Shown here piece by piece: positions 1 through 9,209 of a stretch of DNA of 64,000 nt. A model generated the notes under the pieces. The model did no database searches and was not told the DNA's origin. It saw only the letters and a list, made by a program, of their open reading frames with translations. Location: contig NZ_LS999839.1 in assembly GCF_900564155.1 (NCBI RefSeq), forward strand, positions 4,089,097 to 4,153,096, given 5' to 3'. This DNA comes from Pedobacter schmidteae. Lineage in GTDB: Bacteria > Bacteroidota > Bacteroidia > Sphingobacteriales > Sphingobacteriaceae. A program made the position numbers and the translations under genes. Each line of letters starts with the position of its first letter. Position 1 is the stretch's first letter.

Positions 1-879
1 TTGATATTTATAATTCTCTGTTGGAAAAGGCTGCAAACCCAGCATCACTTCCTCGCTGTTAAAGCCTTTGCTTAAAAAGATGTCTTTGGTGTTGGCCTCT
101 AATTCGAAGGGACCGTTGTCAATTACATCTTTAGTAAGGGCAACTACTTGTGCATAGTCGCCTGCGGCGCCCCGGTTAATCAATACCCTTGCTTTTAGTA
201 ATTTGGCTGTAGCGGCATTGGTGTAATATAGTTTTGTATTTGTACGTGGCAGATCGGGAATAGCTGCGTCCAGGTCGGCCAGGATGGCGGCATAACTTTC
301 TGCAACACTTGATCTGGGTAAATTGAGGTTTTCTGAGTTCACAAACTCATTTCGTACTATGATGCCAAATTTGCTGTTGACATTGTAATACTGCCCAAAA
401 TAAAACAAGAGATCGGCATTTGCAAAAGCCCTCAAAAAATGCGCTTCAGCCTTCATTTGTCTTTTTGTGGCTTCGGGAATGCTGGTTACAGGTTCTACAT
501 TTTTAAGGAAACCATTAGCCGAATTGACCAGATTATAGCCGTAATTCCACTTAAGGGCCACAGCATAGTTGGTTTTATCAAAACTGAAGTTGCCAAATCC
601 ATCTTCACCAGAGGAGTTAATCAATAATCCGGAAAGTTGTGATGGAAGGGCCTCATGTGTCTGGTTCCATTTGATAGAAGGAACCTCGTTGTTATCGGCA
701 CCGGCATCTGCAAAGCGGTAATAAACGCCATTTAATACGGTAAGCGCACTCTTAGTGTCCAGGATAAGGTTTCCATCTACCTGCTTATCTGTGGGCATGA
801 TATTTAACTGTTTTTTACAGGCCACTATTGGGGCTGTCATCAGTATCAGGGCCAGTAATTTTATATATGCATTTTTCAT
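1..879 (-). CDS. SusD/RagB-family outer-membrane lipoprotein (partial, C-terminus beyond window)
   Basis: This is the N-terminal part of a SusD-like nutrient-binding lipoprotein; the reading frame is open to base 1. The start at 879 gives a short hydrophobic signal ending in the lipobox V-A-C followed by KKQLNI, as in surface lipoproteins of Bacteroidota. Next comes the helical opening region typical of SusD, with a GVYYRFADAG-like segment. It lies 17 bases downstream of the SusC gene, in the same orientation, so the pair should form one outer-membrane SusCD complex controlled by the upstream sigma/FecR pair. SusD partners lid the SusC channel and bind oligomeric substrate outside the cell. 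The substrate cannot be told from the sequence. Identity as SusD family is fairly sure from context plus lipobox; the missing C-terminus prevents more. Confidence 0.85.
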   Translation of the reverse strand, partial: MKNAYIKLLALILMTAPIVACKKQLNIMPTDKQVDGNLILDTKSALTVLNGVYYRFADAGADNNEVPSIKWNQTHEALPSQLSGLLINSSGEDGFGNFSFDKTNYAVALKWNYGYNLVNSANGFLKNVEPVTSIPEATKRQMKAEAHFLRAFANADLLFYFGQYYNVNSKFGIIVRNEFVNSENLNLPRSSVAESYAAILADLDAAIPDLPRTNTKLYYTNAATAKLLKARVLINRGAAGDYAQVVALTKDVIDNGPFELEANTKDIFLSKGFNSEEVMLGLQPFPTENYKYQ

Positions 880-896
880 TTCGATCTGTTTTTAAG

Positions 897-3800
897 TTAA
901 AATCCAACTTTTAATCCCAATGAGAATGTTCTTACGGTTGGGTAAACGCTGGCGTCAAAATATCCGCCGGTTACACTATAGGTATCGTTTGAAGTCTCGG
1001 GGTCGTTGCCCGGGTACTTTGTGATGGTAAACAGGTTTGTTGCTGATGCAAATATTGAAGCATTGATCAGCCCGGCGCGTTCCATCCACTTGCTTTTACT
1101 GAGTCGGTAATTGAAGCTCAATGTTCTTAATTTGATATAAGAAGAACTGAAAACATCCATACTAGATATGGGCGACCTACCATCTCCAAGTAGTAAGCGG
1201 GGTTGATCGCTATTCAGATTATCGGCATTATACCTTTTCAGCATAACGGCATTTGCATTGGAAGTGCCCGAAAATTGTGTGCTGGATACATGGTCTCCCC
1301 ACAACAGACTTCCGCCTTGCGAGAAAGTGAAATACAATTGCAAGTCTAAATTTTTATAGGTAAAACCCTGGGTGAAACCGCCGTAGTATTTTGGCGCAAC
1401 GCGGGCAATAATCTCATTAGTTTTTGGATAGGCACTATTGTATTGTTTATAGATTTCATAATCCAGGTCGTACATGACATCCCCGATATTCAGGTAGGGA
1501 TAAAATATATCACCAAACATACCCAGGTCCTTTTTATAGGCATCAAGTTGTTCCTTTGTTTTAATAATGCCTGTTACCTTATAGCCGGTAATCAAGCCCA
1601 GGGGTTCACCTTCAACAAGAGTGGTATTGCCCAGTTCCAATCCGCTTAAACTTCCTATTTGCCCCAGGTCTGCATTTTTATCCAGTCTGGTTACCAGCGA
1701 TTTGTTCCAGGTTACATTAAATGAAGCATTCCACCTGAAGTTTTTGTTGCGGATCAAATCGCCCTGCAAAGAAACTTCCAGCCCGGTATTTTTAATATCG
1801 GCTGTGTTTTTCAACAAGGTGCCGTAAGCGCTACTTGGTGCAACAGGCAGGGCCAGCAAAGCACCATTGGTTTTTTTGTTGTAGTAATCTACAGTAGCCT
1901 GCATCCTATTGTTAAACAAAGAGATGTCCAGGCCTAAATCTGTAGCTTTTGTACTTTCCCATTTGATGGCCTGGTTGCCCAGTTGTGTAGGAATAAGCGC
2001 ACTGCTGCCACCGTAGGAATAAGGGCTATACAACGTGCGGTACATCTGATCGCCAATGTTTTGGCTACCTGTTAATCCGTAACTTGCTCTGAACTTGATG
2101 TCATCTATCCATTTTTCGTTTTTAAGAAAGTTTTCTTTTGAAATCCGCCATCCGATGGCTGCCGAAGGGAAGTAACCAAATTTATTGTCGGGACCAAATT
2201 TGGAGGAACCATCCGTACGTCCTGTAAATGTAAACAGGTACTTATCCAGCAAGCTATAGTTGGCCCTAAGATAGAAGGAAAGCAAGTAGCTTTGCGGCTT
2301 GGAAGGATCATTTCCTTTGGTGTAGAGTGGGGTAACGGCCGAAGAAAGGTTATTTAAAACATTGTCGTCCGGATATCCCTGAGCGGTTACACTAAAGAAG
2401 CTGTTTTTAATGGTTTCATAAGAGGTTCCGGCCAAAATGTTGATATCATGTACCTCATTGATATGTTTGGTAAAGGTAAGGGTATTCTCTACAAACCAGT
2501 TGGTTAAGCGACTGTTGGAATTGCCACCTATACCGCCACTGTTGTCTATATTCCCGTAGAAATTACCGATGCTCAAAAAACTTGGAATGTAATTTCTCTG
2601 GTTATAATTCTGTGAGTTTAAGGAGACTGTACTTTTGAACTGCAAATCAGGATTGAAATCGTATAAGGCCGAAAGGGAGCCCAATAAGCTAAGTGTTTTG
2701 GCATTATTGGTTGCCTTTAGCAGGCCAACAGGGTTTTGAAAGCCCAGGTAGGAGGCACCCACGCTTGAAAAATCAGTAGGATTTCCTGTGGCATCATAAG
2801 GTAAAAAATCGGGACTTGATCTTAAGGCTTGTCCATACGCACCATCCCCAATATTCTGATTGGTATAACCGATGATCATATTGGTCAGTAATCTGAATTT
2901 CTTTCCTATTTCATTTTCAAGGTTCAGTTTACCTGATATTCTTTGGTAGTCGCTGCTTTTTACCACGCCAGGGGTGCTATTGTAAGATATAGAGCTATAA
3001 TACTTGCTTGCCGCACCGCCACCTTGTATAGCCAGATCGGCATTGTGGGACAGCGTATTTCTGGTTACTTCTTTAATCCAATTGGTGTTCCCGTTGTTAA
3101 AATAGGCAGATGGATTATTTACAATGGTATTGATGTAGGGAGGAATAGGATCGTTAACTGCTGTACGTTCGGCGTATACATTTTTGGCCGCCTCCGTTAA
3201 TAACAACCTGTATTCATCGCCACTTAGTACTCTTGGGGTAATTGGTGTGGTAACAGTGCTGTAATAACCCGCTGTAATTTGAGGTTTCATATCTTTTTTA
3301 CCTCGTTTGGTGGTTACAATCACTACGCCATTTGCCGCCTTTGAACCATAAATGGCAGTAGAAGAAGCATCTTTTAGAATACTGATGGATTCGATGTCAT
3401 CAATGTTTAAGCCACCGAGCCCGTTTAATCCATTCACAAAGGATGCAGAGAGGCCGGCATTTACGCCCCCCGCGTTATTGATGTCATTTCCTACAGGGCT
3501 TCCTACGTCAAAGCCGGTATTAATGAAATTACTTTTCACCTGTACAGGCACGCCATCAATGATGTATAAGGGATCATTGCCGCCAAGTAAAGAACTGGAT
3601 CCTCTGATTCTGATCCTTACCGCACCACCTGGTGCACCATCAGCTTTGGTCACCTGCACACCTGCGGCTTTGCCTGCCAACGCATTATCGAATGTAGCAA
3701 AAGGTACATTCTGAATATCTTTTGCCTCTATGGTAGATATGGAACCGGTTAAGTCTTTCTTTTTACTGCTACCGTAGCCTACAACTACCAGGTCATTTAA

Positions 3801-4493
3801 CAGATTCTTTTCTTCCTGCATCACTACGGTCATATTTTGTGAGGCTGTAATTTCGCGTGTTACGTAGCCTACATAAGAGAATACCAGTATGGTTTTTTCA
3901 TCCGGGACGGTAATACTAAAACGGCCATCGGCACTTGTGACTACCACATTATTGGTGTTTTTTATCCTTACACTTACTGATGGGAGTGGAGTGCCGTTTG
4001 CATCCAGCACACGGCCTTTGATATTGACTGCTGCAAAATAGCGATTAACCCGGTCCAGAAAGGAGGTTTCCTTTTCCTTCAAAACAATGCTTTTATTGCT
4101 TTCTATCATGTAGGTTAGGGCTTTACCTTTTAGCAAGGTAGTCAATACCTCGTCCAGGGGCGTCTGTTTAAAGTTCACATCTACCACAGTTGCGTCATTC
4201 AGAATGTAATCTGAATACAAAACGCGATAGCCTGTTTGCTTTTTTATCTCGCTAAATACCCGCTCAAGGGTGGCATTTTTTTGTGCATACGTCACCTTCT
4301 GTGCAAAACCAGCAGCGCTAACCTGTAGCACCGTGCCGATCATCAAAATAATTGCTAATTTCATCACAAGTATCAATTTTCTTTTTGCGGTATGGTGATG
4401 TGTTGCCGAAGGAAACTGTGGTTTCATCACCTCCATTAATTTGCATAGGCGGTCCTTAGGACTACATACACTTTTAGTATAAATTTTATACAT
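897..4493 (-). CDS. SusC/RagA-type TonB-linked outer-membrane transporter with STN signalling domain
   Basis: A 1198-residue TonB-dependent transporter importing an unknown substrate together with the SusD just downstream. In order: an N-terminal leader with a hydrophobic signal near residues 44-65, an STN (secretin/TonB short N-terminal) domain about 66-155, a carboxypeptidase-regulatory-like beta domain about 158-235, a TonB-box-like LVVVGYG segment about 246, a plug with the family motif ISILKDASSTAIYG, and a long barrel ending in a terminal Phe (KVGF). The STN domain is what FecA-type transducers use to contact FecR, matching the FecR and sigma genes upstream. A start at 4364 (just before the signal) is possible, but the second SusC in this window has the same kind of short leader (MY...P.D..), which favours 4493. 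SusC function is secure; substrate unknown. Confidence 0.93.
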   Translation of the reverse strand: MYKIYTKSVCSPKDRLCKLMEVMKPQFPSATHHHTAKRKLILVMKLAIILMIGTVLQVSAAGFAQKVTYAQKNATLERVFSEIKKQTGYRVLYSDYILNDATVVDVNFKQTPLDEVLTTLLKGKALTYMIESNKSIVLKEKETSFLDRVNRYFAAVNIKGRVLDANGTPLPSVSVRIKNTNNVVVTSADGRFSITVPDEKTILVFSYVGYVTREITASQNMTVVMQEEKNLLNDLVVVGYGSSKKKDLTGSISTIEAKDIQNVPFATFDNALAGKAAGVQVTKADGAPGGAVRIRIRGSSSLLGGNDPLYIIDGVPVQVKSNFINTGFDVGSPVGNDINNAGGVNAGLSASFVNGLNGLGGLNIDDIESISILKDASSTAIYGSKAANGVVIVTTKRGKKDMKPQITAGYYSTVTTPITPRVLSGDEYRLLLTEAAKNVYAERTAVNDPIPPYINTIVNNPSAYFNNGNTNWIKEVTRNTLSHNADLAIQGGGAASKYYSSISYNSTPGVVKSSDYQRISGKLNLENEIGKKFRLLTNMIIGYTNQNIGDGAYGQALRSSPDFLPYDATGNPTDFSSVGASYLGFQNPVGLLKATNNAKTLSLLGSLSALYDFNPDLQFKSTVSLNSQNYNQRNYIPSFLSIGNFYGNIDNSGGIGGNSNSRLTNWFVENTLTFTKHINEVHDINILAGTSYETIKNSFFSVTAQGYPDDNVLNNLSSAVTPLYTKGNDPSKPQSYLLSFYLRANYSLLDKYLFTFTGRTDGSSKFGPDNKFGYFPSAAIGWRISKENFLKNEKWIDDIKFRASYGLTGSQNIGDQMYRTLYSPYSYGGSSALIPTQLGNQAIKWESTKATDLGLDISLFNNRMQATVDYYNKKTNGALLALPVAPSSAYGTLLKNTADIKNTGLEVSLQGDLIRNKNFRWNASFNVTWNKSLVTRLDKNADLGQIGSLSGLELGNTTLVEGEPLGLITGYKVTGIIKTKEQLDAYKKDLGMFGDIFYPYLNIGDVMYDLDYEIYKQYNSAYPKTNEIIARVAPKYYGGFTQGFTYKNLDLQLYFTFSQGGSLLWGDHVSSTQFSGTSNANAVMLKRYNADNLNSDQPRLLLGDGRSPISSMDVFSSSYIKLRTLSFNYRLSKSKWMERAGLINASIFASATNLFTITKYPGNDPETSNDTYSVTGGYFDASVYPTVRTFSLGLKVGF

Positions 4494-4560
4494 TTGATTG
4501 TCTGTTAAATTCCTGAAATAAATTGTTGTACAATGGTTTTTGGCGTGTTCAGATACTTTT

Positions 4561-4589
4561 GAACTCCGACTGGTACTCGGGGTTCTTTT
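4561..4589. promoter_or_regulatory. Stem-loop between fecR and susC
   Basis: A 9-pair stem (GAACTCCGA / TCGGGGTTC, one G-T wobble) with a short loop. On the plus strand a T-run follows, but both flanking genes are on the minus strand, where the hairpin lies in the leader ahead of susC. It could be an mRNA-stabilising or processing element separating regulatory from transport genes. Function not shown. Confidence 0.35.
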
Positions 4590-4701
4590 TGTTTAGAACA
4601 TTTAACAGTCCTTACGTGTGATTTTTGTAGAGTTCTTTCATTTTTATTGGGTTTAGGTTTTAAATAGTTTCTGGTTGCCCAAAAACTGAGTTGATTGATT
4701 T

Positions 4702-5859
4702 TTAGTTGCTTACTATAATTTTCCGGCCGTCAATTTCAAAATGCACCCTGTCGGTTAGTTCAAGGGTTTTTAAAACTTCGGATACGGTATTTTGTCGGGA
4801 AAGACTACCGCTGAAGGTCTCTTTGGCAGCTTTACCGCCTATAAATTCGACTTCTACATCATACCATCGGCTTACTTTTCTCATTATTGAAGCCAAGCTT
4901 TCATTTTTAAAAACGAATTCATCGTTTTTCCAGTCTATGGCCTGTGTTACATCTACTGTTTTTACATAAATATTGTTTCCCGAGGCCAAAGCCTGTTCTC
5001 CTGGTTTAATTACTACAGCAGGTATTTTGGTACGTATTCCCAGGGCGTTGACCTTCACGCTTCCTTCCAGTAGGGTAGTCTTGGTATCAGGTTCATCTTT
5101 ATAACTGTTCACATTAAAATGGGTACCCAATACTTCAACTTCTTGTCTTTCAGTCTTAACAATAAAAGGATGAGCTTTATTTTTTGTTACTTCAAAATAA
5201 GCTTCGCCACTTAGTTCCACTCGTCGTTCATTATAATTTGAAAAACTTGCCGGATATTTTAAAGTGGATGCAGCATTTAACCAGATCTTTGTTCCATCAG
5301 GTAAAATTATCTGATATTTTCCACCTTTTGGAGTTTCTATTGTATTGTATTTTTCAGGACTTAGTTTTCTTACGTTCTCGGCAATTTTATAAACCAGCAG
5401 GCCTTCGGCCGTTTTTGAAACCGTTATTCCATTTTCTGAGGCCAGCTGGCCATTTAAACTATCGGTAACGGTAATTTTTTGACCGCTGGAAAGTGTAAGT
5501 ATGGCTTTATTGGTACCTGGCGCAATATCGGCTCCGTTTTTTGAAATCTGGTTCAAATAGGTGGTAGGTTTCTTAAGCATAAAGAACAAAGTACTGCTTA
5601 GCACTACAAATGCTATTGCTGCCGCTATTGTCTTTGTTTTTCGCCATAGAGGGATAACAGCTATCGGTGAAAGATGTTGTTTGATCCGGGCCTGTAATTT
5701 CGCGCCAATCACTTGTTGCGAACCCATTTCTGTCTCGTCCCACGATTCGCCTGCCTGTTGGTACAAATGGTAGTATCTGTTGTATAAACCTATTTCCTGA
5801 TCAGTTGCTTCACCGTCACTTATTTTTCTAATCAGTTCCTGAAATTGTTCCTTCGTCAT
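4702..5859 (-). CDS. FecR-family anti-sigma factor
   Basis: A 385-residue inner-membrane anti-sigma/sigma-regulator protein. The N-terminal about 75 residues are cytoplasmic and should hold the sigma factor. One transmembrane helix spans about 77-95. The periplasmic part has a FecR domain about 170-270 (LPDGTKIWLNAASTL, then GEAYFEV and VEVLGTHFNVNSY, all family hallmarks) and a C-terminal DUF4974-like domain about 310-383 that is thought to meet the STN domain of the transporter. It sits between the ECF sigma gene (70 bases upstream) and susC (208 bases downstream), the standard trans-envelope signalling order. Signal received should be substrate binding to the adjacent SusC. Family assignment is firm. 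Confidence 0.93.
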   Translation of the reverse strand: MTKEQFQELIRKISDGEATDQEIGLYNRYYHLYQQAGESWDETEMGSQQVIGAKLQARIKQHLSPIAVIPLWRKTKTIAAAIAFVVLSSTLFFMLKKPTTYLNQISKNGADIAPGTNKAILTLSSGQKITVTDSLNGQLASENGITVSKTAEGLLVYKIAENVRKLSPEKYNTIETPKGGKYQIILPDGTKIWLNAASTLKYPASFSNYNERRVELSGEAYFEVTKNKAHPFIVKTERQEVEVLGTHFNVNSYKDEPDTKTTLLEGSVKVNALGIRTKIPAVVIKPGEQALASGNNIYVKTVDVTQAIDWKNDEFVFKNESLASIMRKVSRWYDVEVEFIGGKAAKETFSGSLSRQNTVSEVLKTLELTDRVHFEIDGRKIIVSN

Positions 5860-5929
5860 TTTATGGCTTTATATAGAGAAGGCACTTCCCAAAGCCCCAG
5901 CACCCACGCTATTTTATTTTTTTTTGAAA

Positions 5930-6496
5930 TTAAATCAGAAGCGTTAATAAAAAAGTTGATTTTCCGAATTGGGGTTTTAGTTTTTTTAAAGCTTTATTGA
6001 TTTGGTTTTCAACGGTTTTTTCGGTAATTCCAAGTTTCATAGCGATCTCTTTGTTACTTAAGTTATCGATCCGACTTAACTGAAAAACTTCCTGGCAACG
6101 CTCAGGGAGTGTATAAATGAAATTGTTGATCATTGCTTTAAGCTCTTTGATTTCCAAAGCCTGATCTGGAAAATCGTCTTCAACCTCAATTTTTGGGATT
6201 CGTTCATAAAATGACGCCCGCACTTTTCCGTTGCGGATATAATTGGCTACTTTGTACTTAACAGCAACCAGTAAGTAGGCTTTGACAGAATTTACAGTAA
6301 TTGAGGTTCTATGCTCCCAAAACCAGATAAACACTTCCTGGATAACATCCAGACAGGCATCTTCATCCTTTAACACGTTAAAAGCTGCACGATACAACAC
6401 AGGCCAGTAACGCTCATATATCTCGTCATATGCAGCAGCATCTGTCCCAATTAAAGCAGCCAATTCGGCATCACTTAGCGCACTGTACAATTTCAT
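5930..6496 (-). CDS. ECF RNA polymerase sigma factor (FecI-like)
   Basis: A 188-residue ECF sigma factor with region 2 about residues 20-95 (AYDEIYERYWPVLYRAAF, then DVIQEVFIWFWEHR) and region 4 about 125-178, whose helix-turn-helix contains NKEIAMKLGITEKTVENQ. No extra domain is present. It is first in a minus-strand run sigma, fecR, susC, susD, so it should direct polymerase to the susCD promoter when FecR releases it. It is divergent from the siderophore-type receptor at 6719, with 222 AT-rich bases between them. The start at 6496 has no clear ribosome-binding site, as usual in this phylum. Confidence 0.94.
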   Translation of the reverse strand: MKLYSALSDAELAALIGTDAAAYDEIYERYWPVLYRAAFNVLKDEDACLDVIQEVFIWFWEHRTSITVNSVKAYLLVAVKYKVANYIRNGKVRASFYERIPKIEVEDDFPDQALEIKELKAMINNFIYTLPERCQEVFQLSRIDNLSNKEIAMKLGITEKTVENQINKALKKLKPQFGKSTFLLTLLI

Positions 6497-6718
6497 TTCT
6501 GTCTTGTTCCCATATAAAGTTAGGCAAAATAAGCATATAGAGGGAATGTAGGGGCTATCTGCTTTTAAAATTTTTGATACCTATGACGACAAGCTCAGTA
6601 TTTTAAGTCTTTAAAAGATTAGTTTTAAGTTATTTATAATTATTCTTAATAATGCTAGGATTATAAATTCTTAATGATTTACTTTGCCGAATAATTTATA
6701 ATTGATCTTAATAAGAAT
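6497..6718. promoter_or_regulatory. AT-rich divergent promoter region with inverted repeat
   Basis: Very AT-rich spacer between the ECF sigma gene (minus) and the TonB-dependent receptor (plus). It holds ATTAT-N5-ATAAT at 6639-6653 and a TTACTTTG box (7 of 8 to TAnnTTTG) at about 6679-6686 upstream of the receptor. The inverted repeat could be a Fur-type operator given the iron-uptake look of the next genes, but the match is weak and AT bias makes chance repeats common. Confidence 0.3.
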
Positions 6719-9172
6719 ATGACAAGACATTTACTCACTGCTTTTTTACTTTTTTTCAGTACTAGTTTGTTTGCACAACAAACTGGGAGTGTGAAAGGGC
6801 GGATTACCACAGCCGATGGCAGGGTTGCCAGCAGCGTGTCTGTAAAATTAAAGGAAACGAATTTAGGTGCCATTACGGATGAAGATGGAGCCTATCATAT
6901 TCGTAAAGTACCAGCAGGGAATTACACTTTGGTGGTTTCGGCTGTGGGATTATACCCAAAAGAAAAACAAATTAATGTAACTGTTAAAGCAGCAGTTATA
7001 GCCGATTTTTCTCTAAATGAGAACCAGTCACAATTGGCCGATGTACAGATTTCTACAGGCAGAAAGAAATTTAAAGTCGATAAAGTATCTCCATCTTTGA
7101 GATTACAATCGCCACTGATTGAGGTGCCACAGAACATTAAGGTAGTGACCAACCAGTTAATTGCCGATCAGATGGTATTTGATATGGTGGACGGATTAAC
7201 CAGAAACGTGAGTGGTACAACGAGAACGGGGCACTGGGATGCACAATATGCAAACATTTCTACCAGGGGTACCACTATTCCGGCATTTCGTAATGGTATG
7301 AACATGAAGATGCCATGGGGGCCACTTGCCGATGATGCATCGACAATTGAACGCATTGAGTTTGTAAAAGGGCCTTCGGGTTTTATGATGGCCAATGGCG
7401 AACCTGGTGGGATCTATAATATTGTAACCAAAAAGCCTACTGGCGAAAATCGCAGTTCGGTAACTTTGAGTGGTGGTGGATATAACCTGGGGCGGGCTGC
7501 AGTTGACTTGGATGGTAAGCTGACCAAAGATGGGCGATTATTGTACCGTTTAAATTTAGCAGCACAGTCTAAAGGCAGTTTCAATAAGTACAATTTCAGC
7601 GACAGATATATTTTTGCTCCTGTGATCAGCTATCAGGTTGATAGCAATACACTGATTACAGCGGAATATACACATCAGGCTGTTAAGGCGCAGGCGCTTG
7701 GTAGTTACAGCTTTTCTCCGGTAGGCTTTAAAGATGTTCCTCCTAGTTTTTTTCTTGGTGATCCTGCATTGGAACCAAGTAAATTGTACGACCACAATCT
7801 AACTTTGTATTTTAACCATAAACTAGACAATACCTGGAAGATAAACGGACAAGTAGCTTATGTAAAGTATGGTTTGAACGGAGGTTCGATGTGGCTGAAA
7901 ACACTTGCTAAGAACGGTGATATGATTAGGTATTATAACCTGAGTGAAGAATTGGCAATCAATAAAAATGTGCAAATGAGCATTATGGGAGATGTTGCTA
8001 CAGGTCCTGTGATTCATCGACTTTTGGGAGGAGTAGATATGGGGAACTTGAAAACCTGGGGCGATTTTACTTCTGGCCCGCAGGACATCAGAACTCAGGT
8101 TACCAAGGATAGTCCGAATGGAATCTTTAACATATATCGTCCTGTTTATGGTATTCCAGCAGCAAATATTCCTATTTTTGATAGAACGAAAACGCTTCAG
8201 GAACGTTCAGGAGCAAATTCATATGCAACAAATCTGACTTATACAGGAGTTTATATTCAGGATGAACTACGTTTGCTGGAAGAAAAATTACGTATAACGC
8301 TGGCGGGCCGCTTTACACATGCGGTAACTGTTGGCAAAACTGATGCTACGCAGATTTCTGATAATGTTTTCAGTCCCCGTTTTGGTATAAGTTATTCCAT
8401 AATGAAAGATTTCTCTGCCTATGGATTGTATGACCAAAGCTTTCTACCGGTTGCAGGACAGAATTATCTCGGAGAAGCATTTAAGCCCATTAGAGGTAAC
8501 AATGTTGAGTTTGGCCTTAAAAAAGACTGGCTTGATGGGAAATGGAATGCTACTATTGCAGCTTATAAAATTACAAAAAGCAATGTGCTAACGGCTGATT
8601 TAGATCAGTCACACATTGATGCAAGTGCTATTTTAAATGGCGGAAATCCGGTGGCCAATTTACAGATTCAATTAGGTGAAGTAAAATCAAAAGGTATTGA
8701 AATAGATATTGCAGGTGAGATTGTGAAAGATCTTAATGTGGTATTGAACTATGCACTTACCGATGCCAGGGTAAGTAAAGATGCGAATCCAACACTCATT
8801 GGAAGACATGTGGCCAATTCAGTAAAACATAATACCAATGGCTGGTTGTCTTATCGGATTAGAAATGAAAATACATTCCTGAACGGTCTCGGTTTTACTG
8901 GAGGTTATCAGGTACAATTGGGAAGACATGCTGGTTCATCAGCTGCACCACTCGATTTGCCTAATTATATTCGTTTTGATGCAGGAGTGTCTTACGAAAA
9001 AGGTAAAATTACGTTATCGGCATTGGTGAACAATTTGCTTGATCGCAGATTATTGACTCAGGGTTCTTACACCAAGCTAGCTACTGAAACTGCGACTGCT
9101 ACATCTTATTATACCTATATCTATGATATGCCTAGAAACGCAAGGGTTTCTTTAACCTACCGTTTCAAATAG
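6719..9172 (+). CDS. TonB-dependent siderophore-type receptor
   Basis: An 817-residue outer-membrane receptor. A signal peptide (about 1-20, ending FAQQ) is followed by a carboxypeptidase-regulatory-like domain about 25-100 (GRITTADGRVASSVSVKLKE), a plug about 120-230 with IERIEFVKGPSGFMMANGEP and a GGIYNIVTKKP ending, typical of siderophore receptors (FhuE/FpvA class), and a barrel ending in a Tyr-Arg-Phe-Lys C-terminus. There is no STN domain, so it is not expected to signal through the neighbouring FecR. The next gene, 37 bases downstream, is a PepSY membrane protein, a common partner of siderophore receptors. Ferric-siderophore uptake is inferred from plug style and neighbour; the ligand is unknown. 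Confidence 0.9.
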   Translation: MTRHLLTAFLLFFSTSLFAQQTGSVKGRITTADGRVASSVSVKLKETNLGAITDEDGAYHIRKVPAGNYTLVVSAVGLYPKEKQINVTVKAAVIADFSLNENQSQLADVQISTGRKKFKVDKVSPSLRLQSPLIEVPQNIKVVTNQLIADQMVFDMVDGLTRNVSGTTRTGHWDAQYANISTRGTTIPAFRNGMNMKMPWGPLADDASTIERIEFVKGPSGFMMANGEPGGIYNIVTKKPTGENRSSVTLSGGGYNLGRAAVDLDGKLTKDGRLLYRLNLAAQSKGSFNKYNFSDRYIFAPVISYQVDSNTLITAEYTHQAVKAQALGSYSFSPVGFKDVPPSFFLGDPALEPSKLYDHNLTLYFNHKLDNTWKINGQVAYVKYGLNGGSMWLKTLAKNGDMIRYYNLSEELAINKNVQMSIMGDVATGPVIHRLLGGVDMGNLKTWGDFTSGPQDIRTQVTKDSPNGIFNIYRPVYGIPAANIPIFDRTKTLQERSGANSYATNLTYTGVYIQDELRLLEEKLRITLAGRFTHAVTVGKTDATQISDNVFSPRFGISYSIMKDFSAYGLYDQSFLPVAGQNYLGEAFKPIRGNNVEFGLKKDWLDGKWNATIAAYKITKSNVLTADLDQSHIDASAILNGGNPVANLQIQLGEVKSKGIEIDIAGEIVKDLNVVLNYALTDARVSKDANPTLIGRHVANSVKHNTNGWLSYRIRNENTFLNGLGFTGGYQVQLGRHAGSSAAPLDLPNYIRFDAGVSYEKGKITLSALVNNLLDRRLLTQGSYTKLATETATATSYYTYIYDMPRNARVSLTYRFK

Positions 9173-9209
9173 GCAACAGTAAACACTATTTATTCTAAAA
9201 GATTAAACA

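Noticed and set aside
3352..3714. Plus-strand open frame of 120 codons inside susC
   Set aside because: It is an antisense shadow of the well-supported SusC gene with no start context or recognisable product. The same holds for the other frames overlapping strong genes.
6639..6653. Fur box in front of the siderophore-type receptor
   Set aside because: Only a 5-bp AT repeat in a very AT-rich spacer. Not listed as a separate site.
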